From positions 124,001 through 188,000 of the forward strand of contig NZ_JAMQGP010000006.1 of assembly GCF_023703465.1 (NCBI RefSeq): a DNA stretch of 64,000 nt, in the 5' to 3' direction. Position 1 is the first letter of the stretch. Every line of letters starts with the position of its first letter. This document shows positions 1 to 9,372 of the stretch, piece by piece. Under the pieces are notes generated by a model. The model did no database searches. It was not told the DNA's origin and saw only the letters and a list, made by a program, of their open reading frames with translations. This DNA is from Echinimonas agarilytica. Lineage in GTDB: Bacteria > Pseudomonadota > Gammaproteobacteria > Enterobacterales > Neiellaceae. Made by a program: the position numbers and the translations under genes.

Positions 1-296
1 CGCTGTTGTATTGACACCGGTAATGAGAGATCGACCCAGTCTAGCCCTAGACCCTTGCAATGGCTGATATCGCTTTCCAGCATCCGACACCAGCCCATCG
101 ATTGAGTCGTCTTTAACGTAGTCGTGATCGCCTGAATACCGTCTCTTTCTCTGGCGCTCATTGCGGGGATACCAACCTCGAGCTCTGGAATCCCCGCACT
201 TTGCAAACGTGTTGCTATATCGATTTTTTCTCGCAGTGAAAAAGCCACTCCTGCAGTTTGTTCACCATCTCTGAGTGTCGTGTCATTGATAATCAT
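1..296 (-). CDS. nifV: Homocitrate synthase NifV, N-terminal part (cut by window edge)
   Basis: Reading the minus strand from an ATG at 296 gives about 98 codons that run off the window. The start reads [19 protein letters not shown], the hallmark substrate and metal-binding motif (DTTLRDGEQ) of the homocitrate/isopropylmalate synthase family. NifV condenses acetyl-CoA with 2-oxoglutarate to give homocitrate, the organic ligand of FeMo-co. An AGGTGG ribosome site lies 4 bases before the ATG. It follows nifS by 31 bases on the same strand, so it is the third gene of nifU-nifS-nifV. The nif context favours NifV over leuA or a lysine-pathway homocitrate synthase; the C-terminus cannot be checked. 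Confidence 0.93.
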   Translation of the reverse strand, partial: MIINDTTLRDGEQTAGVAFSLREKIDIATRLQSAGIPELEVGIPAMSARERDGIQAITTTLKTTQSMGWCRMLESDISHCKGLGLDWVDLSLPVSIQQ

Positions 297-327
297 CCTG
301 CCACCTTGTCTCTTATATGCTGAATGG

Positions 328-1533
328 CTAGGTAAATGCTGGCTCAAACTGATTGACATTGTTTTCATCCGGTTGCCAGTAAGGAGACATCAATCTTAAC
401 TTTTTAATGATACTTGGTAGGTGCTGTAACACTGCGTCGATATGTTGTTCCTGATTGAAACGGGAAAGCGAGAATCGGATTGCCCCATGCGCAGCGGTAT
501 AAGGGATATCCATTGCCCGCATGACATGTGATGGCTCAAGGGAGCCGGATGTGCACGCGGAGCCGCTGCTGGCTGCAATCCCTAACTGGTTAAGCATGAG
601 TAATATTGCTTCGCCTTCAACATATTCAAACGCGATAGTACTGGTGTTCGGCACGCGATTAGCGCGATCCCCGGTGACAAAACAGTTAGGGATCTTTGCA
701 ATCAAGCTTTGTTCAAGTCGGTTACGCATCAGTGTGATACGCGCCGTGTCAGTTATAGTGGATTGTTCTGCCAATTCTGCTGACTTACCCATAGCAATGA
801 TGCCTACTGCATTTTCGGTTCCTGCGCGTCGCCCACGCTCCTGATGGCCGCCTCTTAGCATCGGGCGAAACTTCGTCCCGCGTCTTATATAGAGCGCGCC
901 AATCCCTTTAGGTGCATGAAACTTATGGCCAGAAATTGACAGAAAATCGATTGCAGTTTCTTTGACATTGAAAGGAATTTTCCCGGCCACCTGCACGGCA
1001 TCACAGTGAAACAGAATGCCGTGTTCATTAGCTAAAGCGGCAAGTTGTTTAATCGGAAACAGGGTTCCGGTCTCATTATTTGCCCATTGAATACTGACAA
1101 TAGCTGTTTCAGTGTTCAGTGCATTGGCATAAGCATTAAGGTCAAGACGACCGTTTCTATCTACACCTATGTAATGAATGGTGTAGCCTTTTCTTTCTAA
1201 CATTTGGCAAAGCTGCAAAGTTGCTGGATGCTCAACAACTGAGGTCACAATTTCTTTTTTTGCAGGAAAGGCCTCGATCGCGGACAAGATTGCGGTATTC
1301 GTGGCTTCCGTTGCGCAAGAGGTAAACACAATTTCAGAACTGTGCTGCGCTCCCAAAAGGGACTGCACTTGCCCACGGGCTTTTTCAATGGCCTTGCCCA
1401 CTTCGTGACCGAAACTGTGGATGGAAGAAGGGTTGCCATAATGTTCAGTTAAAAATGGCATCATCGCGTCAACTACTTCTGGTGCTACCTTGGTTGTCGC
1501 ATTATTATCGAGATAGGCATTGAACGGGTTCAT
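328..1533 (-). CDS. nifS: Cysteine desulfurase NifS
   Basis: A 401-residue class V aminotransferase-fold PLP enzyme. It takes sulfur from cysteine as an enzyme persulfide and passes it to NifU for nitrogenase Fe-S cluster assembly. The PLP lysine is K204 in [10 protein letters not shown], and the catalytic cysteine is C327 in the mobile loop [10 protein letters not shown]; the SACTSG loop is the NifS/IscS form. Length fits the family (about 400). The start ATG overlaps the nifU stop as ATGA, so translation is coupled. It could resemble housekeeping IscS, but its place between nifU and nifV makes NifS the clear call. Confidence 0.97.
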   Translation of the reverse strand: MNPFNAYLDNNATTKVAPEVVDAMMPFLTEHYGNPSSIHSFGHEVGKAIEKARGQVQSLLGAQHSSEIVFTSCATEATNTAILSAIEAFPAKKEIVTSVVEHPATLQLCQMLERKGYTIHYIGVDRNGRLDLNAYANALNTETAIVSIQWANNETGTLFPIKQLAALANEHGILFHCDAVQVAGKIPFNVKETAIDFLSISGHKFHAPKGIGALYIRRGTKFRPMLRGGHQERGRRAGTENAVGIIAMGKSAELAEQSTITDTARITLMRNRLEQSLIAKIPNCFVTGDRANRVPNTSTIAFEYVEGEAILLMLNQLGIAASSGSACTSGSLEPSHVMRAMDIPYTAAHGAIRFSLSRFNQEQHIDAVLQHLPSIIKKLRLMSPYWQPDENNVNQFEPAFT

Positions 1534-2420
1534 GCGACGCCTCCTACTAAATGATTCTGGTGACCCACAGGATAAACAGTTATCTCCTCGTCTAGGGCTT
1601 CACTAAGGTGTTGCTCAACCATCGCCAGCGTTGCCCCCGCCATACCACAACCACTGCACGCGCCTGTCATGGAGACAAACACCATGTCGTCTTCAACATC
1701 GCTCAATTGAATGTCGCCACCATCCGCTCGAATACCGGGACGAACGTCATCAAGCACCTGCTCAATGACCTTGATACGTTGCACTGTTGTCCGTTTCTTG
1801 GTGTTTTCTACCGCAACACATTTTCCGCTACTTTCACCTGGTTCACGTCCTTCGGCCGCTAAAATGTCTTCAAGCACCCACTCTATTTTTTCGTGACAGG
1901 TAGAACAGGCTCCCCCGGCTTTTGTGTACTGAACAACCTGTTCCAGGGTGTTCAGTTTGTTTTGACTGACCACCCTTTTTATTAATTCATCATCAATCGC
2001 AAAACACTTGCAGATTAATTCCCCTTCTTCGTGATCATCCTCTAACTGCTCACCACGATAACTGGCAATAGCAGCATGAAGCGCTTCCATTCCCATGACT
2101 GAACAATGCATCTTTTCTGGAGGTAAACCATCCAGATAATCCGCAATATCCTGATTGGACACCGCCATAGCCTGCTCTATGGTTTTGCCTTTGATCATTT
2201 CTGTTAGTGCAGACGATGATGCAATGGCGGAACCGCAGCCAAATGTTTGAAAGCCCGCATCCTCGATAATCTCACTGTCATCATTGATTTTAAGGGTGAG
2301 TCGCAAAGCATCACCACACGATAGTGAGCCAACATCACCTGTTGCATTGGCCGCTGCTACCGCTTTGGCATTGCGCGGCGAAAAGAAGTGTTCTTTTACT
2401 TTATCTGAATAATCCCACAT
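1530..2420 (-). CDS. nifU: Nitrogenase Fe-S scaffold protein NifU (three-domain)
   Basis: Full-length 296-residue NifU, the scaffold on which Fe-S clusters for nitrogenase are built. The IscU-like N-terminal domain keeps the three assembly cysteines (C35, C62, C106). The central domain holds the permanent [2Fe-2S] cysteines (C137, C139, C172, C175, in CKC and CSTC). The C-terminal Nfu-type domain ends with the CSGC motif (C255, C258). The three-domain layout separates it from IscU. It is first in nifU-nifS-nifV and has its own sigma-54 promoter and NifA site about 120-190 bases upstream. Confidence 0.97.
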   Translation of the reverse strand: MWDYSDKVKEHFFSPRNAKAVAAANATGDVGSLSCGDALRLTLKINDDSEIIEDAGFQTFGCGSAIASSSALTEMIKGKTIEQAMAVSNQDIADYLDGLPPEKMHCSVMGMEALHAAIASYRGEQLEDDHEEGELICKCFAIDDELIKRVVSQNKLNTLEQVVQYTKAGGACSTCHEKIEWVLEDILAAEGREPGESSGKCVAVENTKKRTTVQRIKVIEQVLDDVRPGIRADGGDIQLSDVEDDMVFVSMTGACSGCGMAGATLAMVEQHLSEALDEEITVYPVGHQNHLVGGVA

Positions 2421-2536
2421 ATAATTTGCCCCTCTTAGTCAGTGTGCAGTGGTTATTGAGAACGGATGCTACTCGGTGGGAACCGGCTATTTGGGGCGCA
2501 GCACCCATTCTCAACAACCACCGCTTAACTCCATGC

Positions 2537-2552
2537 TGCAAGTGTGGTGCCG
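2537..2552 (-). promoter_or_regulatory. Sigma-54 (-24/-12) promoter of nifUSV
   Basis: Read on the minus strand the element is CGGCAC-CACAC-TTGCA, an almost exact match to the RpoN consensus TGGCAC-N5-TTGCA with correct spacing. Predicted start of transcription is near 2525, leaving a leader of about 100 bases before nifU. A NifA-type palindrome lies about 49 bases further upstream. Confidence 0.85.
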
Positions 2553-2590
2553 TGATTAAAAATCATCTGCAGGCCAATAAATTCGGGGTG

Positions 2591-2608
2591 TTGTCGTTTT
2601 TGCGACAA
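2591..2608. promoter_or_regulatory. NifA upstream activator sequence for nifUSV
   Basis: TTGTCGTTTTTGCGACAA contains the classical NifA site TGT-N10-ACA and extends it to a symmetric TTGTCG-N6-CGACAA. The centre is about 49 bases upstream of the -24 element, a normal distance for enhancer looping. Nearly identical sites precede nifE and nifB. Confidence 0.85.
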
Positions 2609-2722
2609 AAAGAAAAAGCGCTACAAACCACAGAGTTCTGTAGCAAACCTAACAAAAGAGACAAAATCGAAGCTGCAATTCTCAATACCGCTGCGCAATT
2701 GTCTTTTCGTGAAGAAATGCTG

Positions 2723-3163
2723 TCAGTTGAGTTTGCTGTTTGGTACAACGTGTTTCAGTGAGATCTGCTGGCGCCAATGACGAACTTTTCTAGCTAGCAG
2801 CAGTTTGGTGAGCAGTGTTGACAAAGAAAGTAAACCAAACGCGATAGCCGTAATAAAAATAGGAGACAAGTGTTGTGTGTGGGGCAATGCGCTAATCACC
2901 GCAAGTAACAACAAAGCGAGTAGTGTTGGCATATACAATATGGCCTGATAATTCAGTAATAGCTTGTCTGGACAAGACACCTCTGCAGCGCTGCCCGCTT
3001 TTTCTGTAGGCGATGTAGCTTTCAACAAGAAAGGTTTGTTTGGTTGAAACTGCAGTGCACAGCTTTTTTCATGTTGGCACCCTGCACATTGACCTTTGCG
3101 ACTGGCAGTAAGCTCAAGCTTGCCGTTACTGTTGTGCTGCCAGTTTGCAATAATTTTTGCCAT
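2723..3163 (-). CDS. RseC/MucC-family membrane protein in the nif operon
   Basis: A 146-residue protein starting MAKIIANW at 3163, eight bases after the fdxB stop; a longer reading frame (to 3262) would run back into fdxB and is less likely. An N-terminal soluble part carries C26-x2-C29-x5-C35, followed by two hydrophobic helices (about residues 84-102 and 110-132). This matches the RseC family, whose E. coli member is linked to the Rsx (Rnf-like) complex in keeping SoxR reduced. RseC normally has a fourth cysteine six residues before the first seen here; this copy has alanine there. Its place between fdxB and nifU, in a genome segment with rnf, suggests a role with Rnf or electron delivery to nitrogenase. 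That role is inferred. Confidence 0.75.
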   Translation of the reverse strand: MAKIIANWQHNSNGKLELTASRKGQCAGCQHEKSCALQFQPNKPFLLKATSPTEKAGSAAEVSCPDKLLLNYQAILYMPTLLALLLLAVISALPHTQHLSPIFITAIAFGLLSLSTLLTKLLLARKVRHWRQQISLKHVVPNSKLN

Positions 3164-3170
3164 AACAGAG

Positions 3171-3470
3171 CTAAAGTTGCATTGCAGGTGTATGCCCATG
3201 ACAGCTCTTGGGGCAGACTTTTGAGCATGATCCACAGCCGATACAATCCGCTTCATTTGCAAGCGCCATGACCATTACGACATCATCGTCGTAATCATCA
3301 AAATCTTCATCTTCATCATCTATTTCCCGCTCTATCAAGTCAAACACATCACGTGAACATACTTTGTAGCAACGGCCACAACCAATGCAGGTGTCTTGAT
3401 TGATTGAGGTAACAAATTGCGGTTCCCATTGTTCACCGCCACGGGTGGTCCCTAAATAATTTGATGTCAT
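3171..3470 (-). CDS. fdxB: Nif-associated ferredoxin III (FdxB type)
   Basis: About 99 residues starting MTSNYLGTTRGGEQW, with an AGGA ribosome site 7 bases upstream; a longer start at 3527 would overlap nifX. It has two 4Fe-4S motifs, CIGCGRCYKVC and CIGCGSCSKVCPKSC. Between them is an acidic stretch rich in Asp and Glu that is typical of nif ferredoxin III. The TRGGxxW opening is also a family mark. It lies between nifX and an RseC-like gene in the nifE transcription unit and is likely an electron carrier for nitrogenase or for cofactor synthesis. Confidence 0.9.
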   Translation of the reverse strand: MTSNYLGTTRGGEQWEPQFVTSINQDTCIGCGRCYKVCSRDVFDLIEREIDDEDEDFDDYDDDVVMVMALANEADCIGCGSCSKVCPKSCHGHTPAMQL

Positions 3471-3498
3471 CACTTTGTCCTGGTTTGTTGTTAAATTT

Positions 3499-3945
3499 TT
3501 ACCATTTCTCATCGAGCATGGATGCAAGGCGCTCCGCGCGGTTCAATTGACTTTTTGCTGGCTTCACTAGAGCCGCCTGACTTTTCAATTCAACCAAAAT
3601 AGGTTGAATACTTACGCCGTTAGGTACGGTGAGTGGTGTTATACCTGCACGCATCAGACTGCGCATTGCAGAGCCGCCAACCGCATTGCAAACGACTCTA
3701 TTGGTGTCTTTTAGTAATGCAATGCGTTGATTTATCTTGTTCTCACTATGTCCACCATGGGGAGACTCAAGTCTCAGGATTTGCAGTAACTGCCAATCGT
3801 TTTTAATAAGGCTGTACACCAAAAACTGAGTTGCGTTGCCAAAATGCTGATCCACCGTTTGTCTATCTGAACTGGCAAAAGCGGCAGTGATCACGGCCTG
3901 CTGTTCCGGCGAGTAAACAAGTGAAAGTTGATGTGTTGAATTCAT
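3499..3945 (-). CDS. nifX: FeMo-cofactor carrier NifX
   Basis: A 148-residue protein of the dinitrogenase cofactor-binding family (NifX/NafY/NifB C-terminus). The start MNSTHQLSLVYS at 3945 is chosen because a strong GAGGAAG ribosome site precedes it; an upstream in-frame ATG at 3990 lies inside nifN. The family core VDQHFGNATQFLVYSL and the later NAVGGSAMRSLMRAGI are present. NifX holds NifB-co or VK-cluster intermediates in transfer between NifB and NifEN. It directly follows nifN, the usual nifENX order. Confidence 0.93.
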   Translation of the reverse strand: MNSTHQLSLVYSPEQQAVITAAFASSDRQTVDQHFGNATQFLVYSLIKNDWQLLQILRLESPHGGHSENKINQRIALLKDTNRVVCNAVGGSAMRSLMRAGITPLTVPNGVSIQPILVELKSQAALVKPAKSQLNRAERLASMLDEKW

Positions 3946-3952
3946 TTCTTCC

Positions 3953-5317
3953 TCATTGCTGTTCAAGCGATTGTGACTCTTTATATTCACGATAAGGACT
4001 TTTGAAACTGGCCACTTCAGGCTTGTGGTTTGACATCACTAAATTTGCCATTTCAAACAAAATAGTTCTTGCTCCTTCATACCCGCAAAACAATCGATCA
4101 GAATTGCCAAAACGATCGTGGCAGGGAAAACCGGCCCGCAATACGGGCACTAAATGTTCGTAAAATTGCGCGCAATGGGTATTGCCAATCAGTAACTCAA
4201 TATTATTCATCACTGCGTCGAGATCGCTTAAATCACCCTGCAGCCATTTTTCCACTGCTTCTAATTCACTTGCTTTTGCGATAGAGGGGGAGACTGCTAG
4301 GAGTATGGAGATGCCTACCTCTTTGCAGATCGCAGCGAAACCAGCAACAAGATCACTTTCTGCGGCGATTGCCATCGAACAGCCGCTCAGACTAAAGTGC
4401 ACGTCGAGCAGGCAGTCTTGCAGGCGCATACGTTGCCGACCCAGTCGCTCCGGTACAGGCTTTCCGGATAAACGACTTAGTTGCAATAGCAATTCGTCGG
4501 TCGCATCCATACCTATCAGGTGTTCAAAATGAATGTGTTCAATGCCGAATTGATCCGCCAGCCAATTTGCGCTGCCGAACATTGATTGCCCAACCGACAA
4601 ACACGCTTTGCTGGAGGGAATTGTGCGGATAGCCTGTGTGCTCGCACCACCGGTACTGGTGGGCGAAAAACTTTCGACTGCAAGGTGCCCATCCAGCGAT
4701 AAAGATAAATCTGGAACAAAAATCACCTCTAGCTCAAAAGCTGCGACATAGTCTTTAATCAGCGCTACATCAGCGGGCGTCATTGCAGAAGTACCCAGTA
4801 CAGTAATCCGATTACTGACTTGTTTTATCGAAGTTGCAGGGGGCAATATCTGTTTCAATAACGAATCGACAACAGCGGCAAACCCGCTTTGCATACTTCC
4901 GATGAAATCCGGCGTATTGACCGCGATAACATCTATGTTGGAGAATTCGGGAAATGCCTCTCGAAACTCCTTGATATTAAGGCGAATATCACAGCCTTGA
5001 AGCTCGGTTAAGCCCGTTGTCATTAACGTGATCAATGCAGGTTGATGCTTTTGGCAAAGAAGAGCGAGGGCCTCGATGACGTTTTTGTCTGACCCCATGA
5101 CAGCTGAAATATGATCGACAGCGGTATTTTGAAACGGCATGGGCTCGCGAAAATGCTGGATCAAATAGACCTTAGAAAATGCGCCGCAGCCTTGAGAGCC
5201 ATGCATTAGCGGGATGCAATCAGCTAACCCCATTGCTGCCAGTGCAGCACCCGTAGCCTGACTGGTTTTAATGGGCCTTTCGGCTAACGCACGATTGGTT
5301 TTGATGATGGTCGTCAT
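3953..5317 (-). CDS. nifN: FeMo-cofactor scaffold subunit NifN
   Basis: A 454-residue NifK-like beta subunit of the NifEN scaffold on which NifB-co is matured to FeMo-co. Visible family features are HGSQGCGAFSKVYLIQHFREP near residue 40 with the P-cluster-equivalent cysteine, and MTTGLTELQGCDI further on. Length fits NifN rather than NifK (about 520). It begins 12 bases after nifE and ends 7 bases before nifX, giving nifE-nifN-nifX. Confidence 0.96.
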   Translation of the reverse strand: MTTIIKTNRALAERPIKTSQATGAALAAMGLADCIPLMHGSQGCGAFSKVYLIQHFREPMPFQNTAVDHISAVMGSDKNVIEALALLCQKHQPALITLMTTGLTELQGCDIRLNIKEFREAFPEFSNIDVIAVNTPDFIGSMQSGFAAVVDSLLKQILPPATSIKQVSNRITVLGTSAMTPADVALIKDYVAAFELEVIFVPDLSLSLDGHLAVESFSPTSTGGASTQAIRTIPSSKACLSVGQSMFGSANWLADQFGIEHIHFEHLIGMDATDELLLQLSRLSGKPVPERLGRQRMRLQDCLLDVHFSLSGCSMAIAAESDLVAGFAAICKEVGISILLAVSPSIAKASELEAVEKWLQGDLSDLDAVMNNIELLIGNTHCAQFYEHLVPVLRAGFPCHDRFGNSDRLFCGYEGARTILFEMANLVMSNHKPEVASFKSPYREYKESQSLEQQ

Positions 5318-5329
5318 AGTGATAATTTC

Positions 5330-6703
5330 CTACTTTTCCCAAGGAGCATTGGAGCGAACCCGCTGCCATACCGGACTGTTCAAAGTTCGATGTATTTCAC
5401 GCGCAAAATTAAGCATTCCCCGATAGCCTGCGTAAGCATGTACACGTTCTTGATTCACATCCACAAAAGGCAATCTTGCCTTCAGTGCAGTGTATTGGTT
5501 ACGTCCTCCCGCGATAAGAAAGTCGGCGTTGTTTTCTTCGACGACTTTAATTAATCCGGCACCACCTTCGTCTAACATAATGGCGTCAGTGCCCATTATT
5601 TGTTCGATTTTGGCCTTGTCTGCTTCAGTGGATTTTTTCGTGCCGGTCGCAACGGTTTCAATCCCCAGTTCACTCAGAGCCAATACGATTGACCATGCTT
5701 TGACGCCACCGGTATACAGCACTGCTTTTTTGCCTTTTAGGGATTTTTTATAGATAGCTAATGCTGCTCTAACCTTGGCTTCCTCACGCTTAATAATCGC
5801 TTCAGTGTGCTCTACCAATACGGGATCGCCAATCAAAGATGCAAATTGACGCAGCGCGCTGGACGTTTCCGCCATACTGTAAAATGAGCCTTCAAACCAA
5901 GGGATATCCCACGACTGCTGAAGTTTACGAGCGACATTAATCTGAGCTCGGGAACACACCACCATGGATGCTTGTGCGCGGTGCATGGTCTGAATTTGAT
6001 GAAACTGGCTGTCGCCGGATAGGGTGCATAAAATACGATATCCCAACTCCGCAAACAGTGGAGCGACATACCAGAACTCACCGGCTATGTTGTATTCACC
6101 GATGAGCACAATGTCATGTACAGGTTGTTCTGGTCGATGCAGCATCATAGGCTTTTGAGAGGGCTCGGCAGTACCGACAACCTGGTCAATTATGACCTCA
6201 CCGGCAATGCGGTTTCCTAGATTTTTACTGCCATAGAATCCCGCCGAATCAACCATGATAACGGGAATAGACCACTTATCCTGGGCCAGTTTACAGATGG
6301 CTGCAACGTCATCGCCTTCTAGAGCGGGAATACAGGTTGTGTAAACAAAAACAGCAGGGGGCGCGTGCTTTTCTACAACCGTCCGAATGGCATGCAGCAA
6401 GCGCTTTTCTGACCGCCCCATAATGACGTCCTGCTCATTGAGATCCGTAGTAAAACCATAACGAAAAAGCTCACGCCCATTCGCGTGCGTGCCTCGGTTG
6501 TTCCACGAATTGCCTGCACAAGCGATTGGGCCGTGAACGATATGTGCCACATCGGCAATGGGAAACAACGAAATCTGTGCGCCATCAAAGGCGCAACCGC
6601 CCGCTGTGGCTCCCGGCGTAGGGCGACTACAGCCACTTTTTTCACCTTTGTTGTGCTCACATGCCGGCTCATCTATCAATTCTGCTAATTCAACATTGCG
6701 CAT
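5330..6703 (-). CDS. nifE: FeMo-cofactor scaffold subunit NifE
   Basis: A 457-residue NifD-like alpha subunit of the NifEN scaffold. The family sequence [15 protein letters not shown] appears near residue 58, and [12 protein letters not shown] near 122. These hold cluster-ligand cysteines. The N-terminus has a Cys-rich [17 protein letters not shown] segment common in NifE. It is the first gene of nifE-nifN-nifX-fdxB-rseC-like, with a NifA site and a -24/-12 element between its start and rnfH. Confidence 0.96.
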   Translation of the reverse strand: MRNVELAELIDEPACEHNKGEKSGCSRPTPGATAGGCAFDGAQISLFPIADVAHIVHGPIACAGNSWNNRGTHANGRELFRYGFTTDLNEQDVIMGRSEKRLLHAIRTVVEKHAPPAVFVYTTCIPALEGDDVAAICKLAQDKWSIPVIMVDSAGFYGSKNLGNRIAGEVIIDQVVGTAEPSQKPMMLHRPEQPVHDIVLIGEYNIAGEFWYVAPLFAELGYRILCTLSGDSQFHQIQTMHRAQASMVVCSRAQINVARKLQQSWDIPWFEGSFYSMAETSSALRQFASLIGDPVLVEHTEAIIKREEAKVRAALAIYKKSLKGKKAVLYTGGVKAWSIVLALSELGIETVATGTKKSTEADKAKIEQIMGTDAIMLDEGGAGLIKVVEENNADFLIAGGRNQYTALKARLPFVDVNQERVHAYAGYRGMLNFAREIHRTLNSPVWQRVRSNAPWEK

Positions 6704-6749
6704 TACTTTCCCCTTTAGTGCGACTCATATGAGCTACTGCATAACCTGT

Positions 6750-6765
6750 TGCAAGCATCATTCCT
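6750..6765 (-). promoter_or_regulatory. Sigma-54 promoter-like element of nifE
   Basis: On the minus strand the bases read AGGAAT-GATGC-TTGCA. The invariant GG and GC doublets and their spacing are kept, and the -12 half is perfect, but the -24 half is weaker than at nifU. The nifB promoter has a similar -24 half (TGGAAT). Confidence 0.65.
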
Positions 6766-6797
6766 GCCTGCAGGCCTTGTTTTTAAAGGGGGTAGCT

Positions 6798-6815
6798 TTG
6801 TCGGTTTTGCGACAA
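6798..6815. promoter_or_regulatory. NifA upstream activator sequence for nifE
   Basis: TTGTCGGTTTTGCGACAA gives TGT-N10-ACA inside the extended TTGTCG-N6-CGACAA form. The centre is about 43 bases upstream of the -24 element of nifE and directly after the stop of rnfH. Confidence 0.83.
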
Positions 6816-6834
6816 TGAAGGACAGATTACATTG

Positions 6835-7098
6835 TTAGTCATCTTCATCCTCGTCGTCTGGAGCGGGTGTCCAAGTTGTTTGGCGGTAGATTTCTACCCG
6901 GTCTCCTTCGCACAACAATGTGTCTTGAGTGATCGGACGACCAAAGATGCCGATTTTTTGTTGGTCTAGCTTGATATCTCGATGTATATCAAGAATGCCA
7001 CTTTTATTTATTGCTTCGAACGCTGTTGCACCCTGTGGAACTTCCACATCCAACCACCATTGATCGTCGGGTAAAGCATAAGCCACACTTACGCGCAT
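6835..7098 (-). CDS. rnfH: RnfH family protein
   Basis: An 87-residue ubiquitin-like-fold protein of the RnfH (UPF0125) family. It opens MRVSVAYALPDDQWW and includes GIFGRPI and LCEGDRVEIYR, which is the family pattern, and it ends in an acidic tail. Its start overlaps the end of rnfE by 10 bases, making it the last gene of rnfABCDGEH. RnfH accompanies nif-type rnf operons, but its biochemical role is not settled. Confidence 0.9.
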   Translation of the reverse strand: MRVSVAYALPDDQWWLDVEVPQGATAFEAINKSGILDIHRDIKLDQQKIGIFGRPITQDTLLCEGDRVEIYRQTTWTPAPDDEDEDD

Positions 7099-7760
7099 GT
7101 TTCACCTCCAAGCGCTTTACTGGGGTGTTGCCATTTTGTTTGCAAAACCCGCTGTGCTGCCAGAATAGCGCCGAGGACTAAAAAGCCACCAGGTGGCAGA
7201 ATAACCAGCAAATAACCGCGATATTCGGGAATAATAGTAATTTGCAGAAAAGAGAATGTGCTGCCCAATAGCAAATCCGCGTCGGCGAACAGCGTTCCGG
7301 CACCAATGACTTCTCGGATCCCTCCTAGTACAACCAATACCCAAAGAAACCCCAATCCCATTGCTAAGGCATCAATTGTTGCGGGTAGCACCGAGTGTTT
7401 GCTGGCATAGGCTTCTACTCGGCCCAGAATGGCGCAATTGGTGACAATCAATGGAATAAACAGGCCGAGCACTTTGTGAAGGCTGTGAAGATAGGCGTTT
7501 AACAACAAATCGGTAATGGTGACCAATGTGGCAATCATTAAAATGTTCACGGGTATGCGAACCGCTCTATTGATAATTGGATTAAGCAGGGCACTGAGCA
7601 GGTTTGCCCCAAGCATCACAAATAGTGTTGCCAATCCTAGCCCTAAACCATTGGTGGCGCTGGATGTTACTGCAAGCAATGGGCAAAGGGCGAGACTCTG
7701 TGCGAGTACAACATTATTGCTCCAAAGGCCATCTTGCCAAATATGCTTAAATTTACTCAT
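7089..7760 (-). CDS. rnfE: Rnf electron-transport complex subunit RnfE
   Basis: A 223-residue integral membrane subunit of the NqrD/RnfE family, with about six hydrophobic helices. The conserved LAQSLALCPLLAVTSSATNGLGLG near residue 20 and IPLIVTNCAILGRVEAYA near 100 carry the two cysteines that bind an intramembrane 2Fe-2S cluster together with RnfA. It overlaps rnfG by 8 bases and rnfH by 10, so translation is coupled. Confidence 0.95.
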   Translation of the reverse strand: MSKFKHIWQDGLWSNNVVLAQSLALCPLLAVTSSATNGLGLGLATLFVMLGANLLSALLNPIINRAVRIPVNILMIATLVTITDLLLNAYLHSLHKVLGLFIPLIVTNCAILGRVEAYASKHSVLPATIDALAMGLGFLWVLVVLGGIREVIGAGTLFADADLLLGSTFSFLQITIIPEYRGYLLVILPPGGFLVLGAILAAQRVLQTKWQHPSKALGGETCA

Positions 7761-8370
7761 TTTCCCGTTCCACTAGTTGACCTTGAGAGATGAGCGTTAG
7801 CACGGTATGCACCTGATGAACTATTGCTCTTGGAGTGATTGTTGCGCCAGTGAATTGATCAAAGCTACCGCCATCCTTTTTCACCGCCCATTGTGTTTTC
7901 GTCAAGGTAGACAAAGATTGTTGGTCAAAGGACAAGATCCACTCGGCTTTTGCCAGCTCGATTTTATCCCCTAGACCTGGCGTCTCGCTGTGACTTAATA
8001 CCCGCACGCCTAAAATGGTATTGCTTGTGTCAACACCGATTAGCAGTTTGATGGGGCCAGCGTATCCTTGTGCATGGGTAACAATAGCCCAGCCAACCGG
8101 CTTTCCATTGTTATCCATCGCGCGGTGCACCGCATAAGAATTAGAATCCAGCTGAATGTGGGTCACGTCTGTAATAAGGTCATTAGCATAGCTGTCTGAA
8201 GCAATAACCTGATTAAAGCCTTCCAACTGATCCATGCGATTGTTGGTCTTAATGGTGGTTTCTGTTGCCGCTCCTACTATCAGCAATAGTGCTGCCGCCG
8301 CGAGTGCTGCAAGCCCCAGCAACAGCGACGAGTAAGTTATATTATCTTTTTTAGATGCAGTCACAGACAT
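7753..8370 (-). CDS. rnfG: Rnf complex FMN-binding subunit RnfG
   Basis: About 205 residues starting MSVTASKKDN at 8370, set by a GGAGG ribosome site 6 bases upstream; a GTG six bases earlier is in frame but too close to that site. One N-terminal helix (about residues 14-34) anchors a periplasmic FMN-binding domain. The flavin attachment motif FTGATIT is present near the C-terminus, with covalent FMN expected on the threonine after GA. It lies between rnfD and rnfE as in other gammaproteobacterial rnf operons. Confidence 0.94.
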   Translation of the reverse strand: MSVTASKKDNITYSSLLLGLAALAAAALLLIVGAATETTIKTNNRMDQLEGFNQVIASDSYANDLITDVTHIQLDSNSYAVHRAMDNNGKPVGWAIVTHAQGYAGPIKLLIGVDTSNTILGVRVLSHSETPGLGDKIELAKAEWILSFDQQSLSTLTKTQWAVKKDGGSFDQFTGATITPRAIVHQVHTVLTLISQGQLVERENE

Positions 8371-8372
8371 AC

Positions 8373-9371
8373 TCACCCTCCTCTGTGTAACAAAGGTTTT
8401 TCGCTGCCAAAGATCCTTGGGCGTAAATAGTGATCAATAAGTGGTGTTGCTGAATTCATGATCAACACGGCAAATGCCGCTCCTTCTGGATAATTACCAA
8501 AACTTCGGATCAGCCAGGTGATGGTTCCCACACCAAGACCAAACACCCACTGCCCTTTGATACTGGTCGGTGACGTCACCATATCAGTGGCAATAAAAAA
8601 CGCGGTGAGCATGAGCGCTCCACTGAACACATGCTGCAATGGTGACAGGTAGCTTTCAGGCCAAATAAGGTGGAATACAGCTGCGGGAATAACAACACCG
8701 GCGATTACCGCCAGTGGCAGCACATAGCGAATGACGCCTTTGCCAATGAGAAATAGGCCTCCAAGTAAGATTAACAGTGAATTGCCTTCTCCTATGCTTG
8801 AAGCGTGATAGCCATTGAAAAGTTGCATTGGGGTAAAGGGATCGCTATCAGAAGCCAACGGAGTGGCGGAAGAAATAGCATCAACACCCAGCCATGCCTG
8901 ACTAAAGACTAGGTTTCCATCGACAAGTTGAGGTGCTGCAATGGCTGTCCAATCAGTCATTTCAATTGGAAAACATATGAGCAGCATCACCCGTGCCAGC
9001 ATCGCAGGGTTAAATAGGTTCTGACCCAAGCCTCCGTATACCTGTTTGCCAATAACTATCGCAAATGTCGCTCCTATGGCGACTAACCAGACGGGTGAGT
9101 CAGGAGGCAAACTTAACGCAAGAAGCAGCGCGGTAAGGATGGCTGAGCCATCAAAGACTGCATGGCGTTTGCGATTTAGCAGCAGCAAACACACCCATTC
9201 GCAAATGAGTGCGACGGCGATAGCGACGATGATTGTTGTCGCAGCAGAAAAACCATAGCAATAGATGCCATAAAAAGTGGTAGGCAGCAAAGCTGCGACA
9301 ACCAGATACATAATCGTTGTGGTGGAGTTTCCCCCATGCGTGTGCGGACTGGCAACCGGGTGATATTTCAT
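8373..9371 (-). CDS. rnfD: Rnf complex subunit RnfD
   Basis: A 332-residue NqrB/RnfD-family membrane subunit. The start MKYHPVASPHTHGG at 9371 is chosen for its GGAGGTG ribosome site and family-like opening; the longer frame to 9485 only reads through the end of rnfC. Many hydrophobic helices are visible. The covalent FMN attachment motif is SSATPL (family SGATP-like) in the periplasmic loop. The rnfC stop lies one base away, so the genes are coupled. Confidence 0.95.
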   Translation of the reverse strand: MKYHPVASPHTHGGNSTTTIMYLVVAALLPTTFYGIYCYGFSAATTIIVAIAVALICEWVCLLLLNRKRHAVFDGSAILTALLLALSLPPDSPVWLVAIGATFAIVIGKQVYGGLGQNLFNPAMLARVMLLICFPIEMTDWTAIAAPQLVDGNLVFSQAWLGVDAISSATPLASDSDPFTPMQLFNGYHASSIGEGNSLLILLGGLFLIGKGVIRYVLPLAVIAGVVIPAAVFHLIWPESYLSPLQHVFSGALMLTAFFIATDMVTSPTSIKGQWVFGLGVGTITWLIRSFGNYPEGAAFAVLIMNSATPLIDHYLRPRIFGSEKPLLHRGG

Positions 9372-9372
9372 A

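Noticed and set aside
2324..2761. 145-codon plus-strand frame across the nifU promoter
   Set aside because: It overlaps the nifU start and contains the sigma-54 and NifA elements; the protein has no recognisable features.
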